Positions 45,558 to 55,926 of a DNA stretch of 64,000 bases are shown here, in pieces. Source of the stretch: Bursaphelenchus xylophilus. Taxonomy: Eukaryota > Nematoda > Chromadorea > Rhabditida > Aphelenchoididae. Position numbers and translations under genes: made by a program. Every line of letters starts with the position of its first letter. Positions within the stretch are counted from its first letter, which is position 1. The DNA lies in NCBI GenBank assembly GCA_904066235.2, contig CAJFCV020000003.1, positions 992,001 through 1,056,000 on the forward strand. The letters are read 5' to 3'. The notes below the pieces were generated by a model. It did no database searches. It was given only the letters and a program-made list of their open reading frames with translations, and was not told the origin of the DNA.

Positions 45558-47964
45558 TTACAAAACAGAAACATTTCTCTTTTCTTGGAAGTGGCTCTTC
45601 AAATGTCCGATAATCTCTTCCGCGCTCATGGCGTGGCACAAATTGACAATCTTGTACATGGATTTGCCGAGATAAGGGTTCTAAAATACGTAATGCTTAT
45701 CAACTCCCACTTCTGGTCATACCTTTGCTAGGGAATAGCAGTTGCGGCTAAAGTATCTGAGCACTTTATGATGGCACTCGAAGTCTGTGATGGGCTTGAA
45801 CTTGGCCAGCAATTCCTTTAGCTCGTCGGTTGTCGCGACTTTCTCTACAAAGCTCTGAATGTCTTTGTCGACGAGTTGTCGCCTCTCCAACAGTTCGCCA
45901 ATTTCTGCACGCATCTTCGCGGCTTTTTCGGCGTCATTATTTTTTTTCAGTCGCAAAAGTTTCGTTCTCATATAGTGTAGTGTAGGGTCGGTAATGCGAA
46001 CGCCATCGTCGGGATGGCGCTCGCATTCATGCTCTCCGTGGTACTGTAAAAAGAAGTTTGAACAGGCGCATTGTGCGTCAAGGTAATGTATCACGACGAC
46101 AACGGTTTAAATTGTGCCAGTGGCATAAGCAACGGAAGTATATAGCTATGCCCGTCCGTTGTTCATACTCTAGGAAGTGTTGCGGAGCCTCAAAGGTCTC
46201 CACAATTCCCACAGAAATTAGCATAAGTCGACTCATATAAAAGCAACGTCTTGTCACCAATTTTTAGAACATTATCCCATTTCCTTTCTTTGTGTGCGGT
46301 CTCAATAAACCTTATTCCAAAACCTGTGTCTATTCTAAGAGCGGTGGTCCAAACGTCCCGTCTACCTATCTACGTTGATCCTACACCGCAGGAAGTACTG
46401 CTAGCTATACACAGTCGGTTCTGATACCACTGGCAAATTCTAGCCGGAAGTTACTGTGAACATTTTTTGGATTCCTAATGATTTATAAGCCCCAAACCAT
46501 ATGTATATGGGAAGAAAAAACGAGCGCATTTCGAGAAAATTTTAAAAAGTTGGGGAGAGCGGTTATTGCTCTAAAGTAAAGAATGCCGTGCGATTGATAA
46601 CGCAACTCACCGGTCCGGCATCCACAAGAGGTGCTTTCTCCTCTCCCAGGAACTCTGCGATCTCCTCTCCCGCAATCTTTTTGTTTCCATACTGCATCAC
46701 GTGGCTACAGTACACTCGCTTCTTCACTGCCTGATACTGTTCTTCCAGCGAACTGTTGTGCAGATCATTAGCGTCGGAGAACTCCAAAAAGGCCGATGTG
46801 AACTCATCGCTCAAACAAATCCCACTCTTGTTGTCGCAATACTCCGCCCACGAGCGTTCGTTGTTGTTGGCCGCCGTCACGGCATACACATTCTCGTACA
46901 GTGGCACCACATTCTCCACAAGACTGCCCGAATAACAGGCAGAGACGTAGAGCACCAGTTCTTTGTACATCCGCTTCTCCGTCATCTTGGCCAATGTGTT
47001 GTTGAGGTCTTGGACGTTGAAGTCGATGTCGGGGAATTGAACATGCCCATAGCCGCCGTGGTCGGCGTAGAAGACGAAAACTTTGTCCTTCTCCGTGGAC
47101 CTCAAGACCGGCCCAATATGGGTTTCTACTCCGGTCATAACGTTCATAAAATTCTGTGAGGACACATTCCACGAGCGGTAGTCGATCTTGCAGCCGGCGT
47201 AGACGTCGGTGGTCAAGTTGCGGTGATTGAAGACCTTTCCGGGGAAGGGATTCCTGCAATAGGCCGAGTTGTCGGTCGCACTGATGTTCGCATAAGCATA
47301 AGAGAATTTTGAACTACGGAGGAGCCTCTGTACAACGAACCCGTTTGTGTATTATGCCAGCCGGGCCAATGTCGGCACAGTTCGCCGTCGCGCAGGCCAA
47401 CCACGCACTATCCAAAACGATTGTTTTTTGAAAAGGGCAATCAAAGCTTACGCCACACGACGTCGTTCTTTCACGCCGTGCCGATTGCTTGCTTCGCAAA
47501 GCCTCAACGCGTACACTACGCAACGCCGACGGAACTATGCAAAACCGTGTGAAGACTTTTTCGCCCCACCTAGTACCCTTCTATATCAACAGCAGTTTGA
47601 TTTTGCTGCCTCACAATTCATTTTCTCGGCAGCGTTACGACTTTCGATGCGAAATTTTGCTCATTATTTTCCCGACATACTGATATCAAAGACCCCTTTC
47701 CTCAAATTAAATCACGTACTCGGGATTCGAGGCGATGTCATCCACCATCATTACAATAATGTTCTCTTCCTTGACGCCATGATTCCGCAGGACATGGTAA
47801 GTGTGGCAGCCATCCGCTTGATGACGATAGTTAATCATTTGATGGGATCCGACCGCAATCACTGCGTAAATCTCTCCTTCATCGTCGGGCTTGAAGAATC
47901 TGGGAGGAACTAAGGACGTCCCAAGAACGCTGAGGAGAGCCAGTCCCGCTAATTGAAGCCACAT
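45558..47964 (-). CDS. LGMN: legumain / asparaginyl endopeptidase (C13 cysteine protease, 443 aa)
   Basis: Four exons (47720-47964, 46611-47253, 45723-46043, 45558-45680) join in frame to 444 codons, close to the usual length of about 430. Residues 1-18 are a signal peptide ([13 protein letters not shown]). The C13 hallmarks are in order: [40 protein letters not shown], the catalytic His in [10 protein letters not shown], and the catalytic Cys in VSACYSGS, where most legumains have EACESGS. ADHGG instead of DHG-plus-Ala/Ser is a further variation. Exons 3-4 encode the helical C-terminal prodomain with cysteines ([27 protein letters not shown]). Legumains are lysosomal, cut after Asn and process other proteases. 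Intron 1 carries families H and A; intron 2 an LTR. Confidence 0.9.
46160..46395 (+). mobile_element. candidate solo LTR (copy 2)
   Basis: Shares TCCACAATTCCCACAGAAAT, TAGCATAA, TTGTCACCAATT and the AATAAACCTTATTCC region with the copy at 40564-40764. It extends from about TGTTCATACTC to GATCCTACA. It lies antisense in intron 2 of the legumain gene, leaving splice sites untouched. Confidence 0.45.
47330..47575 (-). repeat. dispersed repeat family H, copy 3, in legumain intron 1
   Basis: Reverse-strand copy reading GTACTAGGTGGGGCGAAAAA through TTTGCATAGTTCCGTCGGCG to ACAAACGGGTTCGTTGTACA. It directly precedes the 3' end of intron 1, the same neighbourhood seen in the pseudogene copy at 45.0-45.4 kb. 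Confidence 0.68.
47580..47687. mobile_element. MITE family A, truncated, in legumain intron 1
   Basis: The right end ATTATTTTCCCGACATACTG and interior ACAATTCATTTTCTCGGCAG are present; the left end is missing next to family H. Confidence 0.68.
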
Positions 47965-48212
47965 TGGAAGCTGTTTCTTCTACACAATCGATCGTTCGCA
48001 TTTTGCGCTTTATGTATCATAAGTTGACATTTGTTGTCGGAAGAATATTACATTGATAAAGTCCGGAGACATTAGCAAGGCGTACATTCAAAAGAACACC
48101 GTGTTATTCCGAAAAGGCCAACGTTCTTATGAATAACGCCGGAAGAAATCAGATCGCATTCAATTGGTTTTTTTTATCCGAAAAAGAGAGCCCAATGGGA
48201 GGTGGAAAAGTG

Positions 48213-48590
48213 GTATCAGCCCGCTGGGAAAATAGTGAGCGCTCTGTCGCGCCGAAAATCACATCGCCGCCGAGAAATTGACTTCTATCGCGGAAAAATT
48301 ATTATACAGTGAGGGACCGGATCCAATGGCAAAAAACGTCTCATTTTGCATCCCGGAAGGGACCAAAATGTCTCCAAATCCTTCCCTTCTCTAAGCTGGA
48401 AAACCTCGATTTGAAGAGCCCGCCTTGAAGGAAAGGGCGCGCTTTTCGAAGCGGAGTTTTTTAGATTAGAGAAGGGAAGGGTTTGGAGTCATTTTGGTCC
48501 CTTCCGGGATGCAAAATGAGACGTTTTTTGCCATTGGATCCAGTTCCTCACTGTACATTGCTTTTCACTGTAAATCGGCGCAGGGAGTCT
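48213..48590. mobile_element. MITE family A interrupted by a B2 element
   Basis: The family A left half (TCAGCCCGCTGGGAAAATAG, AAAATCACATCGCCGCCGAG) is split at ATTATTA. The family A interior resumes after the B2 copy (CATTGCTTTTCACT). The right terminus has decayed. Confidence 0.68.
48306..48553. mobile_element. MITE family B2 inserted in family A, TA duplication
   Basis: CAGTGAGGGACCGGATCC to AGTTCCTCACTG, TA on both sides. The interior matches the B2 copies at 38.3, 51.8 and 54.0 kb. Confidence 0.82.
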
Positions 48591-48979
48591 CGGCAAAGGC
48601 TTGCCATGTCGGGCTTTTGACGCCCGTTGCCCAAGCGGAGGAATAAAGCCAGCAAAAGTCCGTGTTCTGCCATAGCCAGCGTATCGTAGGCCCAGGCTGT
48701 GGTCTGTGGAGTCTCATTTGACCCAAACTGCCGTTGAGCCGATATAGTACAGCTTTACAGGCTTTTTGAAAAATTGAAAGCCTGGCCCAGCCCGAGCGAA
48801 CTATGGAGCCCCAAGCCCGGCTTCACAAAAGCTCGACCCGGTCACTTTCCGGCAAATCTACGACGTCCGAAACCGGGCCGGGGCCGACCGCAGCCATGCT
48901 TATCCTTCCGTCAAACGAGTAGATGCAAATTAAAAATCAGTCTTTTTATTATACTCTCTGGAACTTTAATTCCCTAAAA

Positions 48980-51432
48980 TTAGTCTGCAACGTCACTGAT
49001 TTCAATCTTCCTATTGTATCTGGAAATGGTTGGGACTCCAACCATCGTCCCTGGATCCAAATTCTCGATCATCGAGACCCTTTGCTTCACTTCGAACTGC
49101 AACCTGAGAAATGTGAGATCATAGGCGGAAGAGGCGACGATAAGGAAATACCCGATCGCCAAAGCCCATTCAGCGGCGTTGGTGACAACACGATGAGTGA
49201 AGAACTGTAAAAATACATAGTAAAAATGACTTTTTGAAAAAGTGGAAATTTTTGATTTTTGGATTTTTAGGGGTTTTAGAGGATAATTTAAAAATTTTAA
49301 AAATGAATTTTTTTTCGAAAAAACCAATTTTTGTCGAAGTTAATGTTTCCACAAAAAGTAAATTTTCTCCGCACAAGACTGACAAAGATACGGCCAAAAA
49401 GTGTTTTTCTCTGTGACCACTCTTACCGGATTGTCCGAATCAACTCTGAAGACTCCATTGATGTGTTGGGGCCAGGCGGGATAGGTGCCATTTGGAAAAG
49501 GTGTGACCAAAAATGGCACACGCTTTCCGGTTTCGTCTGAAAAAAATTTTTATTTTTTTAGAGATCAAAATTTTATTTTTTTTTTATTTTCAAAATTCAA
49601 AAATTAAAAAAAAATCGAAATTCGAAAAATTTTAAGCACGAAATAAACTTTTTTTTGCCCAAAAAATTTTTTGAATCTTAAAGTTAAAAAAGTGTTAAAA
49701 AATCCAAAAAATACCGCAAAAAACCTCAAGATTCGTTAAAAAATTGCCAAAAAAATCGAATTTCTCCCCAAAAAATCCGCAAAACAAATATGGAATAGGC
49801 CTTTCGGTTTCGTCTGTACTTTTTTCATAAAAAATTTTTTTAAAATCAAAATTCAAAAAATCTCAAATTTTGCCCAAAATTTTTATCTTGAAAATAAAAA
49901 AATTTCGCCAAAAAATTGCAAAAATTCTCGAAAAACCTCAAATTTTTCAAAAATCGCCAAAAAAATTTACCCAGAAAAAAATCCTCAAAACTTACGCAAA
50001 ATCACACAAGCCGACACTATGGATATCAAAACCACTTTGCCAATCCACACCCACTTCGGTTGTTGCTTCAATACAGCCATCATGACAATATAGCACCAAG
50101 AAAAGGCCATTCCGCCAAAGAACAGCGCCAACGCTCCTTTCCCATGCACCGAGCCGGGAGAATTCAGTCGAAAATTTGCTAGCAAAACAAGCCCCACGCC
50201 GGAGATCAAGCCAGTCGCCAGCATAAAGTAGACGACAAAGCGTAGTTTGGAGTGGGCGCCGCGGTGGACACGGATGTGTTGGTGGAGTTGGAGGCAGATC
50301 AGGAAGGAGGTTATCCACCCTGAAAAAGAAAAAACAATTATCGAAAAAATAACAAATAAAAAAATTTAGGTCAAAAAATTCAAAAAAATTTAGTTTAGGG
50401 CGCAGTTCGGGAAAAATCTGATCAAAAAACCATTTAAAAAAATACAAAAATGAAAGAAAAAAAAATTATCGAAAAAATAATAAATAAAAAAATTTAGGTC
50501 AAAAAATTAAAAAAAAAAATTTTAGTTTAGGGCGCAGTTCGGGAAAAAATTTTGACCAAAAAATTGTTAAAAAATAATAAAAAAGAAGCAAAATAAGAAA
50601 ACCCGCAATTTAGGGCGCAGTTCGGGAAAAAATTTAATCAAAAAACCGTTTAAAAATATATAAAAATAAAAGAAAAAAAAATATCGAAAAAATTATAAAT
50701 AAAAAATTTAGTTTAGGGCGCAGTTCGGAAAAAAATTTTGACCAAAAAATTACAAAATAATAAAAAAAAATAAAAAAAACCGCAATTTAGGGCGCAGTTC
50801 GGGAAAAAAATTACCAAAAAAATCATAAAAAAAGTTTTAATTAAAAAATATAATAAAAAATAAAAACATCAGTTCAGGGCGCAGTTTGGAAAATAAAATT
50901 TAATTTAAAAAATTATAAAAAAACAAAAATAAAAAAGTTAAAAAGAAATGTAAATAATCTCAGGTTAGAGCGCAGTTCGGAAAAAGGTTAAAAAATCCGC
51001 TGGAAACTCACAGAAAAAGGCAGTCAGATTGAAGAACGATGCGAAGATCCCACTCTCCGGGAAAAATACTCCTCCTTCACTGATCAATGGCAACCATGCG
51101 TCAATATGATGGTTCAGAACTGCAGTCAAGTATCTAAAAAACATAAAAAAAATTATTTTCATTTTGTCCCGAAAAAATTTTGTTATTTTCTGTATAAGTG
51201 AAAATAATATTTTTTCCATTTCAAAATTTTTTTTTCAAGTTTCAGCGCCTTTTTTGAGAAAAACCCACCAAAAATTTATTGATCCAAAAGCTTACCCAGC
51301 AAACATTGCAATCAGTCCACAAACACAACACAAAACAGGGAAAATCGGGGTCCATAAGCGAATCGAGCCCTCCTCAATCCCTTCAGTAGATCCTTTGTTG
51401 CCATTACTTCCAACATCTCGAACCTTTGACAT
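48980..51432 (-). CDS. Frag1/DRAM/Sfk1-type membrane protein, paralogue 2 (305 aa)
   Basis: Five exons (51296-51432, 51012-51133, 49996-50319, 49427-49536, 48980-49204) join in frame to 306 codons. The ATG at 51432 gives a short cytosolic start; an in-frame ATG at 51531 would add 33 residues. The pattern follows the family: WTPIFPVLCCVCGLIAMFAG, AVLNHHIDAWLPLISEGG, FPESGIFASFFNLTAFF, FMLATGLISGVGLVLLANFR, VHGKGALALFFGGMAFSWCY and AEWALAIGYFLIVASSAYDL. Exon 3 is six bases shorter than in the other paralogues. The C-terminal tail differs strongly (FEVKQRVSMIENLDPGTMVG). Intron 2 (50320-51011) is filled by a tandem repeat. The protein probably sits in endolysosomal or plasma membrane. Confidence 0.8.
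50380..50990. repeat. about 70-130 bp tandem repeat in intron 2 of paralogue 2
   Basis: Seven units, each marked by TTTAGGGCGCAGTTCGGGAA (about 50390, 50520, 50610, 50712, 50785, 50875, 50965) and separated by A/T-rich filler of variable length. No coding potential. Confidence 0.8.
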
Positions 51433-51828
51433 GGAAGATCGCGTCGGAGACGCCCGAGTGGCGAGAGAAAAGCAGTTTGGAAGGAAAATAGAGTTTTTTT
51501 CAAAAAGCTTCGAAAATAAAAACGAAATCATTTTACTTCATTTTTTTGGGGATTCACAATTTTCGAGTGAAAAAAAACCAATTTAGAGCGTGACAAATCC
51601 GATTCATGGCGGGTTCAGAAGGTTTTAAAAAAGACATAATGTCAGTAATCATACCGCGGCAACGTTATGCATACCGTTCCAATGTTGGGTCACGATTAAT
51701 TGGCGCAACAACTTTTTGGGTCAGCGACAGGTCGACGATTCCTTGAGTTGCCCCGATTTGTTGTTTTATGCATGGGGAAGACTAGGAGAAGGCTGGTTTA
51801 AAGAAACACAAAAGAGGTACTTCTTTTA

Positions 51829-52077
51829 CGGTGAGGGACCGGATCCAATGGCAAAAAACGTCTCATTTTGCATCCTGGAAGGGACCAAAATTACTCCAAA
51901 CCCTTCCCTTCTCTAAGCTGAAAAACTCCGCTTTGAAAAGCGCGCTCTTTCCTTCAAGGCGGGCTCTTCAAAGCGTGGTTTTTTATAGCTTAGAGAAGAG
52001 AAGGGTTTGGAGACATTTTGGTCCCTTCTGGGATGCAAAATGAGACGTTTTTTGCCATTGGATTTGGTCCCTCACTG
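51829..52077. mobile_element. MITE family B2 between direct repeats
   Basis: CGGTGAGGGACCGGATCC to GGTCCCTCACTG. The flanks are direct repeats well beyond a TA: AGGAGAAGGCTGGTTTAAAG on the left and AGGAGAAGGCTAGTTAAAGG on the right, both followed by cACAAAAGAGG. Confidence 0.8.
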
Positions 52078-52158
52078 TAGGAGAAGGCTAGTTAAAGGAA
52101 GCACAAAAGAGGAACGTTTTTTATTAAAAAAAATCTTGGCAAATACGAAGATTTTAAT

Positions 52159-52284
52159 TCAGAGTTTCTTAGCGAAGTCATCTTTCTTCTTATCATTGCT
52201 TAGGAACTTCACGGGACCTTCCTCCCGGTTTCTCAAATCTTGCTCAAGGCCACGTCCGCCGCAACAGAATTCATCGCGCAGCTG
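52159..52284 (-). pseudogene. coding-like terminal exon of an unknown gene, cut by a MITE
   Basis: On the minus strand, a frame from the MITE boundary (CACTGCAG) to TGA at 52159 encodes LRDEFCCGGRGLEQDLRNRE, then EEGPVKFLSNDKKKD and FAKKL. Codon choice and composition look protein-coding. A family B element (52285-52480) replaces whatever lay upstream, and its end offers the only acceptor. No matching exon was found beyond it. Likely a truncated gene remnant; family unknown. Confidence 0.28.
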
Positions 52285-52480
52285 CAGTGAGGGACCTGAT
52301 CTGGTGGTAAAAATTTGCTTCCGGGAAGCATTGAAGGCGCCCGCTCTCACAAAAAGAGCGGGCGCGCTTTTGAAATCCGAGTTTTTTTCACTTGGAGAGG
52401 GAAGCATTTTGCCACATTTTTTAATGCTTTCCGGGATGCAAAATGGTACGTTTTTTGCCACTGGATCAGATCCCCCACTG
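52285..52480. mobile_element. MITE family B1, short copy
   Basis: CAGTGAGGGACCTGATCT to CAGATCCCCCACTG; the left inner arm is deleted. Inner arms as in other B1 copies (CTTGGAGAGGGAAGCATTTT). Confidence 0.78.
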
Positions 52481-52519
52481 TAGTACGAGAATTCTTACAG
52501 AAGTTTCTCCGTTTTTTCA

Positions 52520-52590
52520 GATATGTAACTGATGTCCTCAATGACCACGAAGCAGCGTGGTTTTCCATGGTCAGTGATGGAGGCACAGCT
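52520..52590 (+). pseudogene. orphan fragment of Frag1/DRAM exon 2
   Basis: Behind a perfect acceptor (TTTTTTCAG) the sequence encodes YVTDVLNDHEAAWFSMVSDG, then GTA, nearly the start of exon 2 of paralogues 3 and 4 (VIAVLNDHEEAWFSMISDGG). It stops matching after about 70 of 122 bases, and no other exon of this copy is present. It lies 0.7 kb before paralogue 3, just after a B1 MITE. Confidence 0.8.
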
Positions 52591-52611
52591 AAAATTTTTA
52601 TGAGTTGATGT

Positions 52612-52990
52612 GGCCTAGACATGGCTCCCGGGCCGGGCCGGCCTGGGCCGGGCCGTGGGCCGGGCCGAAATTTCGGCCCGTTGGCCCGATTTCAGATCGG
52701 CCGGGCCGGCTCGGAATATTTAAAATCCAGAATCTCGAAGTGAAAATTGGGTTTGATAATGAAAATAAAGCAGTGTCAAGACACAATTGGTTTTTTAAAG
52801 GTATTTTTGTTTTTAGATAGCTGTGGAACACAGTATTTATCCATTAACATGACGATAGAAAAAAATTTGGTCATAAGGAGTTAGACTTGGGGAGACTTTC
52901 GTTTCAATGGGCCGGCCCGGGCCGGGCCGAAGCAAATTTAAAACGGGCCGGGCCGGGCCGACGGAAAATTTGAAATGTGGCCAATGCCTG
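52612..52990. repeat. GGGCCGGGCC-rich inverted simple repeats
   Basis: Two G/C-rich blocks (52625-52720 and 52905-52970) made of GGCCGGGCCG units. They flank AT-rich sequence and contain inverted GGCCGAAATTTCGGCC-like palindromes. A GC-rich block of different text is at 48775-48900. Base composition is unlike everything around it. Confidence 0.7.
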
Positions 52991-53300
52991 TGCCAAACTT
53001 GAAGAAAATCTGAGCGTCGCACTTGCGGTATTTCTCTTGTAAATTTGCACCGGGTTTCGAGCGTCAGGTCGAGCCACTTTAGAACCCCTCATTTTTCCCT
53101 TCCTCCGTTCGTAATCTGTAATATTATAATGCAACATACGAACCGCTTTATAATTCGCACCGACAAACGTCTCGAAAACGAATCTAAAGCCCTTTGAAAA
53201 GGAAGTGAAAAGCGAACTGTCTCAATGACTGCCTCAGGGAAAATAAATTCGGAACATGGAGGAAGTACGAACAGTCAAACTCTAATTAGCGTTTTTCTGG

Positions 53301-55887
53301 ATGGTTACTCTGCATGTAAAACCGATAACGTACCCTGCAGGAAGCGGAAATGCGCACAGCACCGCGTTCTTCATCTATTCTCAGCTATTCCCGATTCTGT
53401 GTTGTGTTTTTGGATTGATGTCGTTGGTTACCGGGTAAGACGATGATCTAGGACATATCCTCCGTTGTTTATGATTTTACTATCAGTCTGTCGGGAAAAT
53501 AATGACCACTCTGTCGCATGGAAATGAATAGTCTTCTCGACAAAATCGAATTGCTTTTCACTCCCGCGACGTGATCAGTGTAGCGACATTTCACTCATTA
53601 CTTTTCCGACAGACTGGTATTTCAAAAAAAAACCAAAATGTTGGAGAGGGAGGCATTTTGCTGCGTTCTTGATACTTTCCGGATGGTACGTTTTTTGCCA
53701 CTGTAAGGTGTAGTATTTTCATAAGTTTTCATAGCGATCGGCGTAGCGACATTGCACTCATTATTTTCCCGACAGACTGGCATTTTTTTATTTTTACGCT
53801 GTGCGGAAAGAGGAAACCCCGCTAGCGAATGGGAAAAGTTCAAAATGTACTTACGAAATATAGAAAATAAAAGAGATACGATGTCCACGCATTTTATGAA
53901 AACACTGCGTCATAGGACCTCTGTACAAGTGTGACATGGCTCTCGGATCACCATGTAAAAAGTTATTCGCTTGGTACTTTTCATTACCATTTTTTCCCTT
54001 GACTCCGGCCATAGGTACTGCCCCCTCTCCTCCTTTAGCTACGTATACAGTGAATGGACCTGATCCAATGGCATAAAACGTCTCCTTTTGCATCCCGGAA
54101 GGGATCAAAATGACTCCAAACCATTCCCTTCTCTAAGTTAAAAAACTCCGCTTTGAAAAGCGCGCCCTTTCCTTCAAGGCGGGCTATTCAAAGCGGGGTT
54201 TTTTCGCTTAGAGAAGGTAAAGGTTTGGAGACATTTTGGTCCCTTCCGGGATTCAAAATGAGACGTTTTTTGCCATTGGATCCGGTCCCTCACTGTAATT
54301 TCCACTAACTTTCGTGCCAAAAATCTCGTCTATTTTTGCAAAGTAACACACTATCTTTCAGCTACGTAATTGCTGTCCTCAACAACCACGAAGAGGCTTG
54401 GTTCTCGATGATCAGTGAGGGCGGTTCGTTGCCTCCGGAGAGTTGTATTTTCGGGATTCTCCTCAATTTCGCTGCGTTCTTCTGTAAGTTCAATAACAAT
54501 GCTACAATCTTCATTTCCCTTCAAATTCAGGGCTAGTAACCTGCTTTTCCCTGCATTATCATCTTCTCGACCATCTGTATTGGCATTGCGGGAGCAGGTC
54601 GAAGCTACGTTTCCTTTTTTACTTCATGCTCTTCATTGGGATCTTATCCGGACTTGGCATCGCCGTTGTCGCCGACTTCCAGCTCAGCAATCTGCGAATT
54701 GTCCACAACAACGGAGCAATGGTCGCGTTTTTGGCCGGATTACTGTATTGTTGGTGTTACGCGGTCGTCTGTGTAAAGCTGGGCATCCAGTGGGTCCCGA
54801 AATGGCTGATTATCCTCAGGATAATTGTTGTTGTCTTCGTGACGGTGTGCGTTGTCATGTGTAAGTTGAGATTTGAAAAATTTGTTAGGACTATGTCGGG
54901 AAAATAATGAGTAAAATGTCGCTGCGCCACTCGCGTCGCAATTCAAAGCAATTTGATTTTGCCGCAAAGACAATTCATTTTCCCAGCCGTAGTTTTCGAT
55001 GCGACAGAGTGCCCATTAATTTCCCGACAGACTGATATAAAGAAGTTTCTTTTGGATCCCTCATTTTCAGACATCCTATGCTTCCAATTCTCGATCTTCG
55101 CGAAGAAATGGCCGGATGGAACAAGAGCACAGAAGCCGGAGAGGCCAGCCACTGGAATCATAAGACTCCAGCCGTGCCATCCGGTAAGATAAGGCATCAG
55201 AAAGGGATATCGAAATTTTTGGCCACGTCTAACTTTTTTATGCCAGTCTGTCGGGAAGATGAGCACTCTTTCGCGTTTTTCAAATTCAGAAAAATGAGGT
55301 GTGACATGTTATGCGGTGAAACTTTTTTTCAAATTCAGAAAAATGAGGTGTATCGTCTTATTTATACGATGAAAATTTTTTTCAAATTCAGAGAAATGAT
55401 GTGTGACATCTTATACGATAAAAAATTGTTTCCAAATTGAAAAGAATAAGATGTCACACCTTATTTTTCTCAATTTGAAAAAAATTTCCATCGTATAACA
55501 TGTCACACCTCGTTTTTTCATTTTTCAAAATGGGTGAGTGTTCAAAAAAGGGGAAAGTTCAGGCTTTTTGGTGAAAATCAAAAAACAGGGGAGAGTTCAG
55601 GTTCAACCAAAAAATCGAAACCTGCAGCGACATTGTGCTCATTATTTCCCCGACAGACTGACTTTTCACTATCAGCTGTTTTCAAACCTCCATTTCAGTA
55701 CTATGACAACTACATTATTGCGTGTGTTTCCGAGTGGCTTCTGGCAGTTGGATATTTCATCGTCATTGCGTCGCTGTCCATTGAATTGGGGAATTTCGAG
55801 CTCCACACGCTAATTTCGAGTCAAAATATGGAGGATTCATCTTTGGAAGACCTCAGTATTACCTATGTGACAGCTAGAAGTCAATAA
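53301..55887 (+). CDS. Frag1/DRAM/Sfk1-type membrane protein, paralogue 3 (295 aa)
   Basis: Five exons (53301-53434, 54362-54483, 54531-54860, 55071-55183, 55699-55887) join in frame to 296 codons. Exon 1 (ATG 53301) encodes a short start and the first helix (LFPILCCVFGLMSLVTG). Exon 2 has AVLNNHEEAWFSMISEGG and PPESCIFGILLNFAAFF. Exon 3 has FMLFIGILSGLGIAVVADFQ, VHNNGAMVAFLAGLLYCWCY and a further helix. Exon 4 is the hydrophilic loop and exon 5 the last helix (SEWLLAVGYFIVIASLSIEL), followed by an acidic tail. Every exon has the same length as in paralogue 4 on the opposite strand. Introns 1 and 4 contain families A, B and G. The stop codon overlaps an AATAAA signal. Confidence 0.82.
53481..53619. 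mobile_element. MITE family A in intron 1 of paralogue 3
   Basis: TCAGTCTGTCGGGAAAATAA to TACTTTTCCGACAGACTGG, with TA on both sides. Typical family A interior. A B1 fragment (53639-53706) and family G or A ends (53703-53910) follow. Confidence 0.8.
54048..54295. mobile_element. MITE family B2 in intron 1 of paralogue 3
   Basis: CAGTGAATGGACCTGATCC to GGTCCCTCACTG, TA flanks. It ends 66 bp before the exon 2 acceptor. Confidence 0.82.
54889..55037. mobile_element. MITE family A in intron 3 of paralogue 3
   Basis: Left end ACTATGTCGGGAAAATAATG, right end TTAATTTCCCGACAGACTGA. It fills most of the 210-bp intron between exons 3 and 4. A further, split family A copy (55243-55665) with an internal tandem repeat lies in the next intron. 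Confidence 0.78.
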
Positions 55888-55926
55888 AATTTTATACGAA
55901 ACACTTTTATTTACTGCTCATTTCAA
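55880..55926. terminator. shared 3' end region of two convergent genes
   Basis: The stop of paralogue 3 is part of CAATAAAATTT (AATAAA on the plus strand). On the minus strand, after the stop of paralogue 4, AGTAAATAAAAG occurs about 15 bases downstream, at 55905-55916. Only 39 bp separate the two stop codons, so the 3' UTRs must be very short or overlap. Confidence 0.6.

Noticed and set aside
46701..47159. 152-codon plus-strand open frame
   Set aside because: Mirror of legumain exon 2, which carries the catalytic motifs.
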